A stretch of DNA of 64,000 nt from Gemmata massiliana (GCF_901538265.1 NZ_LR593886.1:9693738-9757737); one strand, 5' to 3'; counted from the stretch's first letter, positions 16,901 through 25,766 are shown. Notes: a model not told the origin generated them from the sequence alone. Translations and numbers: made by a program.

Positions 16901-17795
16901 GCGCGAGCCCGAAATCGAGTACCTTCAAATACCCGTCCGTTCGGACCATGAGGTTCTCGGGCTTGACGTCCCGGTGGACGACCCCGGCCGCGTGAGCGAC
17001 CGCGAGGGCGCGAGCGGCCTGCCCGATCAGACGGGCGGTTTCGTCGATCCGGGGGCGCCCGGAGAGCAGGTCACGAAGCGTTTGCCCCTCGATGTATTCC
17101 AGGACGATGAACGCGCGCCCGTCGTATTCGCAGAAGTCGTGGACCGTGCAGATGTGCGGGTGGTTCAGGGCCGACGCGGTGCGCGCCTCGCGGTGGAACA
17201 GTGCGAGCCGATCGGGTTCGCGTGAGTACTCGGCCGGAAGAAATTTGAGCGCAACGAGCCGCCCCAGTCGTTCGTCATGGGCCTTGTACACAATGCCCAT
17301 TCCGCCGCCCCCGAGCCGGCCGAGTAGCTCGTAACCGGGGGCCAAAGGCCACTGCTGTTCCAGAATAGGGCCACCGGTTCCTCCCCATTTCCGTGTCGTA
17401 CACCGGCCCTTGTACGGCTCGAGTCGGTCGCGGTAACTGGGGTACGCCGCTGCGACCGCGTCGAACGGTAGCCCCGGGTCGTTGCGGCGGCGCAATTCGT
17501 ACTCGGCCGCGATCAACTCGACGGCGGCCCCGGCGTCGGCCGCGAGTTGTGGGAAACGGGTGAAGTAGTCGGCCGCGCGAGCGCCGGCCCCTACCTTGAG
17601 GCGGAACTCCAGGTCGATGTGGGCGAGTTCGATGAGCAACCCTTGTGACGGAGCCCCGGAGCCGGCGAGATAGCCGCTGAGTTCCGGTCGGTGCCCGGCT
17701 TGCCACTCTCGCTCGAATCGGAGAATGCGGTCCTCGTACCCCGCGCTCGTGGCGTCGCTAATCAGTGCTCGGTTCGTGTCGTTCATTCTCCCCAT
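13965..17795 (-). CDS. Ser/Thr protein kinase - AAA ATPase - helical repeat fusion (PknK-like)
   Basis: About 1,276 residues. The N-terminal ~115 residues form a module also present in the pseudogene at 32733. A kinase domain follows: LGRLGGGGMGIVYKA, VALKF, HRDVKPEN, DFGLAH, GTVPYMSPEQT. Next comes an AAA_16-type ATPase with Walker A GEPGIGKT and Walker B VIVFVDDIHW. The long alpha-helical C-terminal half is TPR-like. The order is that of PknK/MalT-type signalling ATPases, but no DNA-binding domain is evident. It is likely cytoplasmic, phosphorylating targets in response to a bound signal. Start choice among GTG 17810, ATG 17795 and ATG 17786 is uncertain. Confidence 0.9.
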   Translation of the reverse strand: MGRMNDTNRALISDATSAGYEDRILRFEREWQAGHRPELSGYLAGSGAPSQGLLIELAHIDLEFRLKVGAGARAADYFTRFPQLAADAGAAVELIAAEYELRRRNDPGLPFDAVAAAYPSYRDRLEPYKGRCTTRKWGGTGGPILEQQWPLAPGYELLGRLGGGGMGIVYKAHDERLGRLVALKFLPAEYSREPDRLALFHREARTASALNHPHICTVHDFCEYDGRAFIVLEYIEGQTLRDLLSGRPRIDETARLIGQAARALAVAHAAGVVHRDVKPENLMVRTDGYLKVLDFGLAHRLPEAASLEHSGDHESHVGVFGTVPYMSPEQTRAVPVGPSSDVFSLGVVFYEMATGRHPFPAGNPLDMLRAIAEDTPVPPGRLNSELPAAIGTLIAQMLSKDPRARPTAAEVDAALATSSHDPPLAVPAASPPPRRWTVGRGRERSALRAAFEAAVAGAGEMVCVVGEPGIGKTVLVEEFLADLATDGRPYRVARGRCSERLAEAEAYLPILEALDTLLRGSTGGIAGHYLRTLAPTWAAELAPVPGHPDNGAPAPTQTRMKRELVAFLTELSRHAPVIVFVDDIHWTDLPTADLLAYLGRHCTGLRLLLVVAYRRDELLLADHPFLSAKRDLQGRGVCRELALELLAPQEVDRYLDLALPGHALPSELIAALHAKTGGNPLFVTDLVRYLRDRSVVVRAGEQWVLSGPVSDAVSEMPESIRGLIRRKLDQLGPADRRLLAAASVLGATFDSAVVARALGTAPADAEEQFQEIERVHGLVRLVKEHEFPDRTVSRRYVFVHTLYQDALHADLPPTRRATVSRALADALLKLQKGEPGLAAAELALLYETGREFGRAADLFHAAAGNAARMFAHREAAALARRGLALLDGSPDSLEHAAREFRLQVTLGLQLQVTDGFAAPPVEVAYMRARELWEARPGIGPLYPILWGLWLFYKVRSDLGRAHLLAGELLALAEQAADPALILQARQAGAVVALCAGDPGTVRRHMRTAIALYDPARHSPLTFQFGQDPGVACLAFGAVALWLLGEPEEAIARSRDAVQLARDGSQPSTLVLALHFAAVLHQFRGDPDAVREYASATLAVAVEHRFAFWQAGATVLLGWAGAATGAEGTVLLEQGIEAWRATGSRTYLVYFFALLADARARGGDTDGALAALDEADRVRAVTCERLCESEVHRLRGELLAGRDAGRAEASLRAAVTTACAQRTRALELRAALSLGRFLRDRAPDEARVLLETGGTGSGSGASPRPRLEPLNTRQPSE

Positions 17796-18225
17796 TCCAA
17801 AAGCAAGCACTGCGTCGGAACTTTTCGTGAGGGAACCCGGTTGCTCGTTTCAGTAAGTACCGCCGGGGCGCCCGTTTTGAGTCGTGCGGCACTGCGATCG
17901 CACGCAGAGTCGTGGAAATTCGGACCGTGAGGTCCGGACGGTTTCTCCTGTAGCTGCGTCTCCGGCGCTTTATTAAGACCAAATCGCCTGCGAGAAAATT
18001 CCGTTAGCGGAGAAACAACCAAAAAACGCAAGTTGAATTAACATCATTCACATCCGAAAAGTTGACGCTTTTACGAAGTGACTGCGCAGAGGCCAAAACT
18101 CGTTCAAAGAGCTGTTTTGAAGGAACTATGAAACTGAAATACTTCACTTGTTCCGCTCTTAACACTCTACTACCATCAGTGGTACTGCGGCAAGTAGTAG
18201 ATCGGATTGCTCGGGAGGTTGGACG
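17796..18225. other. Intergenic region between the PknK-like kinase and blaI-like genes
   Basis: No gene is seen. The stretch from about 17960 to 18180 is clearly more AT-rich than its surroundings and presumably holds divergent promoters. A dyad near the plus-strand gene is listed separately. Confidence 0.5.
18167..18200. promoter_or_regulatory. Candidate BlaI-type operator
   Basis: CTACTAC (18167-18173) and GTAGTAG (18194-18200) are a perfect 7-bp dyad, with an inner TACC/GGTA pair (18171-18184). It lies 26 bases before the GTG of the BlaI-like gene. BlaI/MecI repressors bind TACA/TGTA-type dyads overlapping their own promoters. Autoregulation is inferred. Confidence 0.5.
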
Positions 18226-18618
18226 GTGCCGGAACTGACTTTGGAATCGCTCGGACCGCTCCAGCGAGCGATCATGGATGTGCTTTGGGACACTCAGGAG
18301 AGCACCGTCCACGAAGTGCTTCGGCGCCTTTCCGATTCCAAGGCGTTGGCCTACACGAGTGTGCTTTCGACCCTGCAGAAGCTCGAAAAATTAGGGTGGG
18401 TCGAGCACCGGGCTCACGAACGCGCGTACTACTACCGCCCGACGATGAACCGGGCCGAGGTCGGCAGGAGCTCTTTGAAGCGGCTGCTCGCGGGGATCTT
18501 CCACGGGAACCGGTCCCGGATGTTTCAGCAGCTCCTGGACGACGACACGTTGACTCCCGAGGAACTCGCCGAACTTCAGAGATTGATCGATCTGAAACGG
18601 ACCCACGAGGGCGGGTGA
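18226..18618 (+). CDS. BlaI/MecI-family transcriptional repressor
   Basis: 130 residues with a winged-helix domain: LGPLQRAIMDVLWDTQ, VHEVLRRLSD, LAYTSVLSTLQKLEKLGWV and YYYRPTMNRAEVG are typical BlaI/MecI blocks. The GTG start has GGGAGG seven bases upstream. Family members repress target genes as dimers and are inactivated by cleavage, usually by the linked M56 protease. The stop overlaps the start of the M56 gene (TGATG), so the pair is translationally coupled. In planctomycetes such pairs are common and rarely concern beta-lactams; no beta-lactamase is nearby. Confidence 0.9.
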   Translation: MPELTLESLGPLQRAIMDVLWDTQESTVHEVLRRLSDSKALAYTSVLSTLQKLEKLGWVEHRAHERAYYYRPTMNRAEVGRSSLKRLLAGIFHGNRSRMFQQLLDDDTLTPEELAELQRLIDLKRTHEGG

Positions 18619-19637
18619 TGGAGGCACTGGCTTGGCTCGGATCGTGGGGGGGACAGGTCGCCGGGCAAACGCTCGTGTGCCTGGTGCTCGGTGGGTGGTT
18701 AAGCGTTCGACTCGAGCGCACCCCGGCCCGGGCACACACCGTAGTTGTTCTGGCGCTGGGGACGGCTCTCGTCACCCCGTTCGCCAGCGCGGTCGTGGGC
18801 GCGCTCGGTTACGGAGCGTTCGTCGCCCCGTCTGCGGCCACGGTGTACAGACTCCCGGACGACGACAGGCACACGTTTCTTTCTGGTGAATGGCGTGTGT
18901 GGCTCTGGGCGTGCTGGGCGGCCGGGTCCGCGGCCCTCTTGGGGCACCTCGGTGTGAGTTACACTCGCGGTCGATATCTGGTCGCCCGGTCCGAGTGTGT
19001 CACCGATCCCCAATTACTCGGGGCGCTCGCGGCAGCACAGCAATCACTGGGCTTGAGAGCCTGTCCGCAACTCCGGGCCTCGTCCGAAGTTCCCTGCCCG
19101 GTGATCTGGATCTGGGGGCGCGAGCCCGTGGTCATTATCCCGGACAATGTAGGCGTGCCCGGCGGGCTCGACTGGGAGGCCGTGTTCGTTCACGAACTGG
19201 CGCACCTGCGCCGGCGCGACCACTTGACCCGACTGTTTGCCGACGTCGTTGCTGCCTGCCTCTTTTGGAACCCCGCGGTCTGGTGGGTCCGAGGGCAGAT
19301 GAACCGGGTCAGCGAGTTCGCGTGCGACGACTGGGTCATTCGGAGCGGGAAATCGCCGGTCGATTTTGCGCACGCACTGTTATGCGTCCGGCAGGTGGCG
19401 CTCGGGGCGCCCGCGCCTCCCGCCCTGGCACTCATCAGCCGGCGCAACACACTAAAAGACCGCGTCTTGAGGCTCCTCCGAGTATCAGAGCCACCGCCCC
19501 AGTGCGGTTCACGTTGGACTGCGGTGGCGACCCTCGTTGCCGTAGGAGTGGTACTCGCATTGGCCGTCGCTCAAGCGAGCCCCCGGCCCACGAACACTGA
19601 TGCACTGGCAGCCCCAATAATTCACACGCCCGATTGA
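18618..19637 (+). CDS. BlaR1/M56-family membrane metalloprotease, no sensor domain
   Basis: 339 residues. Zinc-protease motif HELAH at 192-196 within VFVHELAHLRRRDHL, plus EFACDDWV, are M56 hallmarks. Membrane segments are visible near 15-35, 41-63, 95-112 and at the C-terminus (ATLVAVGVVLALAVAQA). The penicillin-binding sensor domain of true BlaR1 is absent, so the signal is unknown. It probably cleaves the upstream repressor. The likely regulon is the adjacent DUF1559 cluster, an inference from position only. Confidence 0.87.
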   Translation: MEALAWLGSWGGQVAGQTLVCLVLGGWLSVRLERTPARAHTVVVLALGTALVTPFASAVVGALGYGAFVAPSAATVYRLPDDDRHTFLSGEWRVWLWACWAAGSAALLGHLGVSYTRGRYLVARSECVTDPQLLGALAAAQQSLGLRACPQLRASSEVPCPVIWIWGREPVVIIPDNVGVPGGLDWEAVFVHELAHLRRRDHLTRLFADVVAACLFWNPAVWWVRGQMNRVSEFACDDWVIRSGKSPVDFAHALLCVRQVALGAPAPPALALISRRNTLKDRVLRLLRVSEPPPQCGSRWTAVATLVAVGVVLALAVAQASPRPTNTDALAAPIIHTPD

Positions 19638-19783
19638 ACGGATTGATGCCGGTCGCTTGACCGGCCTGACCGCAGTAGCCGAATTCATCCTGCTGATTTC
19701 CGCCCCGGTGTTCGGAGGTTGTCGCCTCCGCCGCTACCGGTGCGCGCGTTGCGGCCGATTCCCCCCTTATCGGAGCCCATTCG

Positions 19784-20746
19784 ATGTCCCGTACCGTGCC
19801 CGAAACCCGCCGCGGGTTCACGCTCATCGAGTTACTGGTGGTGATTGCGATCATCGCGATCCTGATCGGGCTGCTACTCCCCGCGGTCCAGAAGGTCCGC
19901 GATGCAGCGGCGCGCATGAAATGTGCGAACAACTTGAAGCAGCTCGGACTGGCGATGCACAACTACCACGACTCACGGGCTCGCTTCCCGGCCGGGGAAG
20001 TGGCGACGAACACGACCTTCCTACCCGTGTGGCCCGAGGGGAACTCGGACTACTACGCTTGCTGGGTGTTCCCAACCCTGCCCTACATCGAAGAAAACAA
20101 CCTGGCCGACCTGATCGCCCGGACCCCGTCCAATGCCCTGATCGGCGGCCCGACATCGCCCTACGGCACGCCGATCAAAAAGTTGATTTGCCCCAGTGAC
20201 ACGTTCCCGACCGGGGACGGACAGGTCGACCGCGGCAACGGGCGCGTCGACGCCTGTTCGAGTTACGGGGCGAACTGGGGTACGCAGTTCTTCCTCAACA
20301 CGCCGAGCCAAACGATCGATGCGAACGGCGTGTTCCACTACAACACGCGGACCCGGTTGACCGACATCACCGACGGAACCTCCAACACGATCCTGCTCGG
20401 CGAGCGCTCTCACTTTGAACCGCGCTGGTCGCGCCTCACACCGAGCCAGTACCACATCGCGATCTACGCGCGCTGGTGGACCGGGTACTCGTTCACCGGT
20501 CGGCAACCCCTCGTCATGATTAACTACCGGCTTCCCGCTTCGCTCGACACGCCCCCGGTGCCGACCGGGGCGGTGGCGAGCGACATGATTAACAAGCGCC
20601 TCCTGGCATACGGGAGCCAGCACCCCGGCGGGTGCAATATGACTTTCGCCGACGGCTCCGTTCGGTTCATGAGCGACTCGACGAATTTGACCAACCTGCA
20701 GTACATGGCGACCAAAAGTAAGGGCGAAATTGTCACTCTCGACTGA
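19784..20746 (+). CDS. DUF1559 prepilin-like protein 1
   Basis: 320 residues. The N-terminus has a type II/IV prepilin signature (RRGFTLIELLVVIAIIAILI), followed by VRDAAARMKCANNLKQLGLAMHNYHD, the DUF1559 signature. The C-terminus has GGCNMTFADGSVRFM, also diagnostic. The family is exported, processed by prepilin peptidase and expanded to many copies in planctomycetes; its function is unknown. It is a clear paralogue of the gene at 22434 (shared SYGANWGT, GVFHYNTRTR, FTGRQP and MINYRLP). A lipoprotein gene follows. Confidence 0.93.
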   Translation: MSRTVPETRRGFTLIELLVVIAIIAILIGLLLPAVQKVRDAAARMKCANNLKQLGLAMHNYHDSRARFPAGEVATNTTFLPVWPEGNSDYYACWVFPTLPYIEENNLADLIARTPSNALIGGPTSPYGTPIKKLICPSDTFPTGDGQVDRGNGRVDACSSYGANWGTQFFLNTPSQTIDANGVFHYNTRTRLTDITDGTSNTILLGERSHFEPRWSRLTPSQYHIAIYARWWTGYSFTGRQPLVMINYRLPASLDTPPVPTGAVASDMINKRLLAYGSQHPGGCNMTFADGSVRFMSDSTNLTNLQYMATKSKGEIVTLD

Positions 20747-20880
20747 CCACGTACTTGTTTCGCGGCTCGTACAGGCGGGCCGCGATCTACTCCAGAAGAA
20801 CAAATGGTCGGAACGGCCCCGCGGACAACGCGGCGCCCGGTTTCACTCACGCGACTGCATTCATTCGAGGGACGATTACC

Positions 20881-21345
20881 ATGCGGCGATCACCGATTGC
20901 GCGGGTTACACTCTCGCTCGCTCTCTATCTTGCCTTCACGAGTGGGTGCGGGAGTGGGCCGGAGTTCGCGGAAGTAGAAGGAACTGTGACTCTGGACGGG
21001 AAGCCGCTCCCGAGTGTGGAGGTCGTCTTCCTCCCCGATGCGGAGAAAAAAACGCAAGGGCCAACGTCAGCGTGCTACACCGACGACAACGGGCACTACA
21101 AACTGCGGTGCGACGGGGCCGGGCGCGCCGGCGCGCTCGTCGGGACGCACCGCGTGTGTGTCCAGGACATCGCCGCGATGCCCCCGCCGGCCGGTCACCC
21201 GCTCGAAGCCGAGTTCCGTTCCCGCCCGCACGGACTGCGCGTGCCCCAGAAGTACAGCGATACGCGACAGACGCCGTTCCACGACATCGAAGTTCGCCCC
21301 GGAACTCAGACGGTCGACCTCAAACTGACGTCCGACCGCCGGTGA
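20881..21345 (+). CDS. Small lipoprotein with carboxypeptidase-regulatory-like fold
   Basis: 154 residues. The signal ends in a lipobox (AFTSGC). The mature domain begins EFAEVEGTVTLDGKPLPSVE, then VVFLPD and YTDDNGHYKLRC, the pattern of a carboxypeptidase-regulatory-like beta-sandwich common in planctomycete lipoproteins encoded beside DUF1559 genes. It is paralogous to the protein at 23520. Likely membrane-anchored and facing the periplasm; perhaps a partner of the DUF1559 protein. Confidence 0.85.
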   Translation: MRRSPIARVTLSLALYLAFTSGCGSGPEFAEVEGTVTLDGKPLPSVEVVFLPDAEKKTQGPTSACYTDDNGHYKLRCDGAGRAGALVGTHRVCVQDIAAMPPPAGHPLEAEFRSRPHGLRVPQKYSDTRQTPFHDIEVRPGTQTVDLKLTSDRR

Positions 21346-21390
21346 TCCGGTTCCGAACGCTTCGAATTACGAAACCAAGAGGATTCGTCG

Positions 21391-22386
21391 ATGGATACGT
21401 TTGCTCGAACTTCCCGGCGACAGTTCCTTTACGGCGCGGGGTGCATCGCAGCGGGGTGCTCCGCACCCGCCCCTCAGCAAACCGACCAGCCCACGCAGAC
21501 CGCAGTCCGCCCCACGACCATCGGGTTGATTGCCGACCCGCACCACGGACTGGCGCCGGATGCCGACAAGCGGCTCGGTGCGTTCATGGCAGAGGTCACT
21601 GATCGCAAGCCCGACTTCATTATGCAGCTCGGAGACTTCTGTCACCCGGCCCGCGCGGTCAAGTCGGCGGCCAGCTTCCTCCGGACGTTCGAGGCGTTCC
21701 CCGGCCCCCGGTACCACGTCGTCGGTAACCACGACCTGGACCTCGCACGCAGCAAGCGCGAGGTTCTCGACGGTTGGGGGGTAAAAGAAGCGTTCTACTC
21801 GTTCGAGCACGGGGGCTTTCATTTCGCCGTGCTGGACTGCAATTTCGTCAAGAAAGCGGACGGCCGCATCACCGATTGGGCGTCCGGGGACCGGTACGAG
21901 AACCGGATTCACCCCGATCAACTCGACTGGCTGGCGGCCGACCTCGCGGGAACGAAGCTGCCGACCGTGCTCGTTTCACACCAGGGATTCGGTCCCAAGG
22001 GAGAGGGAGGGGTGGTGCCCAACGCGGACGACATCCGCGCCGTAATCGACGCGGCCAACGCGCGCCCCGGCGGGAGCCGGGTGGTGCTTTGCTTGCACGG
22101 GCACAACCACCTCGACCGCGCCCGCGTCGTGTCCGGGGTTCACTTCGTGGAACTCAATAGCGCGTCGTATTTGTGGGTCGGTGAGAAATATGGTCGAATG
22201 GCCCCGTACCAGGAGTCTCTGTTCGCGTTCCTCACTCTCGACCCTCGTGGGACGATCCGGCTGAGTGGCCGGGCTAGCGCGTTTTCGGACCCGACCCCGA
22301 AGGAGCGCGGGTACCCGGACGCGGACCAGGTAACCGCACGCATCACGGACCGCGAACTGACGTTTACTCCCCCGCAAGCCGGATAG
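21391..22386 (+). CDS. Metallophosphoesterase, Tat-type lipoprotein signal
   Basis: 331 residues. The N-terminus has a Tat-like SRRQFL (8-13) and a lipobox AAGC (Cys23), implying export in folded form with lipid anchoring. The calcineurin-like metal centre is complete: D49-x-H51, GD (81-82), GNHD (112-115), SHQG and GHNH. Such enzymes hydrolyse phosphomonoesters or diesters. It lies between the two duplicated DUF1559/lipoprotein pairs, and a phytase is encoded 3.5 kb on, so a role in phosphate release at the cell surface is plausible. The substrate is not known. Confidence 0.88.
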   Translation: MDTFARTSRRQFLYGAGCIAAGCSAPAPQQTDQPTQTAVRPTTIGLIADPHHGLAPDADKRLGAFMAEVTDRKPDFIMQLGDFCHPARAVKSAASFLRTFEAFPGPRYHVVGNHDLDLARSKREVLDGWGVKEAFYSFEHGGFHFAVLDCNFVKKADGRITDWASGDRYENRIHPDQLDWLAADLAGTKLPTVLVSHQGFGPKGEGGVVPNADDIRAVIDAANARPGGSRVVLCLHGHNHLDRARVVSGVHFVELNSASYLWVGEKYGRMAPYQESLFAFLTLDPRGTIRLSGRASAFSDPTPKERGYPDADQVTARITDRELTFTPPQAG

Positions 22387-22433
22387 CTGCCAGGCGCGAG
22401 AAAACGGACGTAGCACCACAATCCGAGGCCATC

Positions 22434-23444
22434 ATGCGACGCCCTTCCAGATGTAATCGGCGCGGGGGGACTTTGCTCGAAGTGCTGGGCGCCGTTACCA
22501 TCGTGGCGGTTCTCGCCGGTCTTCTTCTCCCGGCTCTGCAAAAAGCGCGTGAGGCATCGACTCGGACCAAGTGCCAGAACAACCTGAAGCAACTCGCGCT
22601 CGCCGCTCATTCCTTCCACACCACCCGCCACGGGTTTCCGGCCGGGGAGATCGCGTTCGGATCGCGTACCGGGGCCGTTGTGGGAGAGGATTATTACACC
22701 TGTTGGGTGATCCCGCTGCTTCCGTTCATCGGAGAAGAGAACCGGGCCAAGGCAATGGCCGAGACGACCGAGTTCGCGGACCGGCACCAGGGCGGGCGAT
22801 CCTCCCTGTACGGCGCCCCGATCCGCACGCTGATCTGTCCGTCCGACACCCTTCCCGTGACGGGCGCCTTTGAGTACCACTCTCCCGACCCCACGAACCC
22901 GACACACGACGCACGATTTCCCGTGGGGCGCTACGACGCTGTTTGCAGTTACGGGGCCAACTGGGGAACGCGGACGTTCCGGTACCACCCGTCCGAAGTT
23001 GCCGAGAACAACGGGGTCTTCCACTACAACACCCGGACCCGCGTGACCGACATTTCTGACGGCATATCGTCCACCATCCTCTTCGGGGAGCGTTCCCACC
23101 GGGAACCGCGGTGGCAGTTCATGGGCGCCGCGTACCCGGCTCAGCAGAACTTCGCGGTGTTTGCGCGATGGTACACCGGAGGGGTGTTCACCGGTCGGCA
23201 ACCACACGAGATGATCAATTACCGCTTGCCTCCTTCGGTGGAAAGTACGCCCCCGACACAGGGGACGCCTCAGTGGAACGACCTCTTTCACAAGCGCCTG
23301 GGAAGTTACGGGAGTGAGCACTTGGGGGGATGCAACATCGTGCTGGCCGACGGCTCGGTTCGGTTCGTGGCCGATGTCCTCACTCTGACAACCCTCCACG
23401 CACTGTCCACCAAGTCCGGCGGTGAGACAATCCTCGCGGAATAA
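22434..23444 (+). CDS. DUF1559 prepilin-like protein 2
   Basis: 336 residues and a paralogue of the 19784 product, with the same internal blocks (SYGANWGT, GVFHYNTRTRVTDISDG, FTGRQP, GGCNIVLADGSVRFV). The prepilin signature is altered: RRGGTLLEVLGAVTIVAV replaces the usual FTLIELLVVIA, so the Phe at +1 is lost though the Glu is kept. Processing should still be possible but may differ. It probably arose with its lipoprotein partner by duplication. Confidence 0.9.
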   Translation: MRRPSRCNRRGGTLLEVLGAVTIVAVLAGLLLPALQKAREASTRTKCQNNLKQLALAAHSFHTTRHGFPAGEIAFGSRTGAVVGEDYYTCWVIPLLPFIGEENRAKAMAETTEFADRHQGGRSSLYGAPIRTLICPSDTLPVTGAFEYHSPDPTNPTHDARFPVGRYDAVCSYGANWGTRTFRYHPSEVAENNGVFHYNTRTRVTDISDGISSTILFGERSHREPRWQFMGAAYPAQQNFAVFARWYTGGVFTGRQPHEMINYRLPPSVESTPPTQGTPQWNDLFHKRLGSYGSEHLGGCNIVLADGSVRFVADVLTLTTLHALSTKSGGETILAE

Positions 23445-23519
23445 CAAATCAAGGGCGGTACGATCGCTGTGAAGCACTACGTCCCACTCAAAGTCCGGAT
23501 TGGATCTCTGCTCGGAGCA

Positions 23520-24011
23520 ATGCGAATGATCGATGCCCGCGTCCGCGTACCGGTTATTGTTTTTCTGGTCCTCACGTTACCGTCGGCCGGGTGCCACTCG
23601 GAGCCCGAGTTCGCCGAAGTCGAAGGCGTGGTGACTCTGAACGGGAAGCCGCTTTCAAACGTGGAGGTGGTATTTCTGCCGGACCCGGAATTGGGAACCT
23701 CGGGGCCGCGCGCGGCGAGTTACACCGACGAACACGGGCGCTACCGCTTGCGCTGCGAACGGCCCGAGAAGACCGGGACGGTGATCGGCTCGCACCGGGT
23801 GTGTATCTACGACATCACCGCGATCCCCGACCCGCCGGATCTCGCGTCCGAAGACTCACACAGTGCTCTCTCGACTGCTCCGGTCGGCCCGCCCCGAAAG
23901 TCGCGTGTTCCGCTCGAGTACGGTGACGTGAGCCGAACCCCGCTCCGAAACGTTACGATCGATTCGGGCAAACAGTTGTTCAACGTCGATTTGCAGAGCC
24001 ACTCTCGGTAA
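23520..24011 (+). CDS. Small lipoprotein, paralogue of the 20881 product
   Basis: 163 residues from the ATG at 23520; a GTG 51 bases upstream would add a non-signal extension. A lipobox is present (LPSAGC). The mature domain starts EFAEVEGVVTLNGKPLSNVE and continues VVFLPD, YTDEHGRYRLRC and GSHRVCIYDI, close to the 20881 lipoprotein throughout. Together with 22434 it repeats the DUF1559 + lipoprotein order. Confidence 0.85.
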   Translation: MRMIDARVRVPVIVFLVLTLPSAGCHSEPEFAEVEGVVTLNGKPLSNVEVVFLPDPELGTSGPRAASYTDEHGRYRLRCERPEKTGTVIGSHRVCIYDITAIPDPPDLASEDSHSALSTAPVGPPRKSRVPLEYGDVSRTPLRNVTIDSGKQLFNVDLQSHSR

Positions 24012-24301
24012 CCGCAGGGCGGTGACGCGGCAAAGCCTAATTCCTTCCGTCAGGCACACCGTTCACCGAGTTAATCGGGTGTAGTTACCTCTCCACTAGA
24101 AGTCATCGCCTGCTTCATTTAGGCACCTCGCGACTTCACGGCTCGCTCACTTTTTGTCCGCAATTTCTTCACCGATTCGACATTTCAAGAAATTCTCCTC
24201 GGGTCGCGTCCCCTCTCGTTCCCCACCACGTTCGGAGGGGTAGAGATGGCAATCGCCGTGATCGCAACGACCGGACCGAAGCTCTGGTAAAGGGAATTTC
24301 G

Positions 24302-24772
24302 ATGTTCCGAATCCGCACATTCGCTCGGTTTGTCTTGTTAGTGGCGCTCGCGAGCGGGTGCGGCAAAACCCTCAAGCCCGGACAAAAGCCGACCTACTCC
24401 GTGCGCGGTCAAGTTCTGGTGAACGACCAACCGGCCACAAACGCCCGCGTGATTCTCGTTCCGCTGTCCGGTACCCCAGACGAGCGCCGGCCGTCGGCGT
24501 TCTGTCTGTCCGACGGCACATTCGAGCTTTCCACCTACGAGTCCCGCGACGGTGCCCCGGAGGGCGAGTACACGGTCCTCATCGAGTGGCGCCCGGCCCT
24601 CCCAGAGAACCCCCGCGAACAGGGACCGGACCGGCTCGGCGGCAAATATGCCGATCTCAAAACGGCCGCTCTGAAAGTGACCGTGAAGAAAGAGCCGAAC
24701 GCGCTCGAACCGTTCCGGTTGTCACTGCCCAAGACCGCAGGTCTTCCCGCCCGGTCGTCCGATCGGGGCTGA
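24302..24772 (+). CDS. Small lipoprotein partner of DUF1559 protein 3
   Basis: 156 residues with a short signal and lipobox (LALASGC in VALASGCGKTL). The mature sequence YSVRGQVLVNDQPATNARVI, LSDGTFELSTYES and GEYTVLIEW is a carboxypeptidase-regulatory-like beta fold. It is only distantly related to the two lipoproteins upstream. It starts 52 bases before the next DUF1559 gene, so the order (lipoprotein first) is reversed relative to modules 1 and 2. About 290 bases without a gene precede it. Confidence 0.82.
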   Translation: MFRIRTFARFVLLVALASGCGKTLKPGQKPTYSVRGQVLVNDQPATNARVILVPLSGTPDERRPSAFCLSDGTFELSTYESRDGAPEGEYTVLIEWRPALPENPREQGPDRLGGKYADLKTAALKVTVKKEPNALEPFRLSLPKTAGLPARSSDRG

Positions 24773-24824
24773 TTTACTCATCCGACTTTGTGTTCCCACA
24801 AAACTCAAGATCGAAGGAATTCCC

Positions 24825-25766
24825 ATGTCCGCAACGAACCGCGCGCCCCGTCGGTCCGGCTTTACGCTGATCGAACTACTCGTCGTCATTGCGATCATTG
24901 CCATTTTGATCGGGCTCCTGTTGCCCGCGGTGCAGAAAGTGCGTGAGGCCGCGGCCCGTATGAGCTGCCAAAACAACCTCAAGCAGATCGGGCTGGCGCT
25001 GCACAACGCCGAAAACACCAACGGCTACTTCCCGACCACGGTCGACAAGTTTCAGGGCATGCTGGTCGGCGTCCTGCCGTACATCGAACAGGGGAACGTA
25101 GCCACCCAGTACAACTTGAACGAGGCCTACGACTCGACCAACAACCGGGCCATCACCACGACCCCGATCAAGGTGTTCCTCTGCCCGTCCACGCCGTCCC
25201 CGGTGGCCAAAGCCGGCCAGAAGACGACCGGCTCCGCGTTCATGACCGAGCCGCACACCCGCGCCGACTACGCGGTGTCCGACGAGGTGAAGGCCGCCCT
25301 CGGTTCCCCGCTCAACTACGTGGACACGGCGTCCGTCGGGCAACCGGGGGCGCTCAGCAAGACGATCAAGAAGCCGAGCCTCATCGGAATCACCGACGGC
25401 ACCTCGAACACCCTGTTGGTGGTCGAAAAGGCCGGTTGCACCGAGTGGTGGGGGACGGTGAACGGGGTTCGCCAGGTGCGCCCGCAGCCGAACGCGGTCG
25501 GGGCCGGCAAACAGGCTCCGTCGTCGTGGAACTGGGCGCACCCGAGCAACGACTTCGGGATCGCCGGCACCGACCTGGTCACCGGCAACGCAGGCGGCCT
25601 CAAGGCGATCAACGCCGACAACAACGACACGTTCGCGTTCCACACCGGGCTGGCCAACGTGGTGTTCGCCGACGGATCGGTGCGGAGCATCAACGAATCG
25701 ATCGACATCCGTGTGTACGCCCGGCTCGTGACCGCCCGCGCCGGCGAAGTGGTTGGTAACTACTAA
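24825..25766 (+). CDS. DUF1559 prepilin-like protein 3
   Basis: 313 residues. Classical signature RSGFTLIELLVVIAIIAILI and MSCQNNLKQIGLALHNAENT. The C-terminal block VVFADGSVRSINESIDI is present. The central region (KVFLCPSTPSP, ITDGTSNTLLVVEKAG) places it in a different subgroup from modules 1 and 2. It follows its lipoprotein partner closely and precedes the phytase gene. Confidence 0.93.
   Translation: MSATNRAPRRSGFTLIELLVVIAIIAILIGLLLPAVQKVREAAARMSCQNNLKQIGLALHNAENTNGYFPTTVDKFQGMLVGVLPYIEQGNVATQYNLNEAYDSTNNRAITTTPIKVFLCPSTPSPVAKAGQKTTGSAFMTEPHTRADYAVSDEVKAALGSPLNYVDTASVGQPGALSKTIKKPSLIGITDGTSNTLLVVEKAGCTEWWGTVNGVRQVRPQPNAVGAGKQAPSSWNWAHPSNDFGIAGTDLVTGNAGGLKAINADNNDTFAFHTGLANVVFADGSVRSINESIDIRVYARLVTARAGEVVGNY

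Noticed and set aside
19648..19665. Hairpin GCCGGTC-GCTT-GACCGGC after the M56 gene as a terminator
   Set aside because: No U-tract follows, and it may be only a GC-rich palindrome; it is not strong enough to call.
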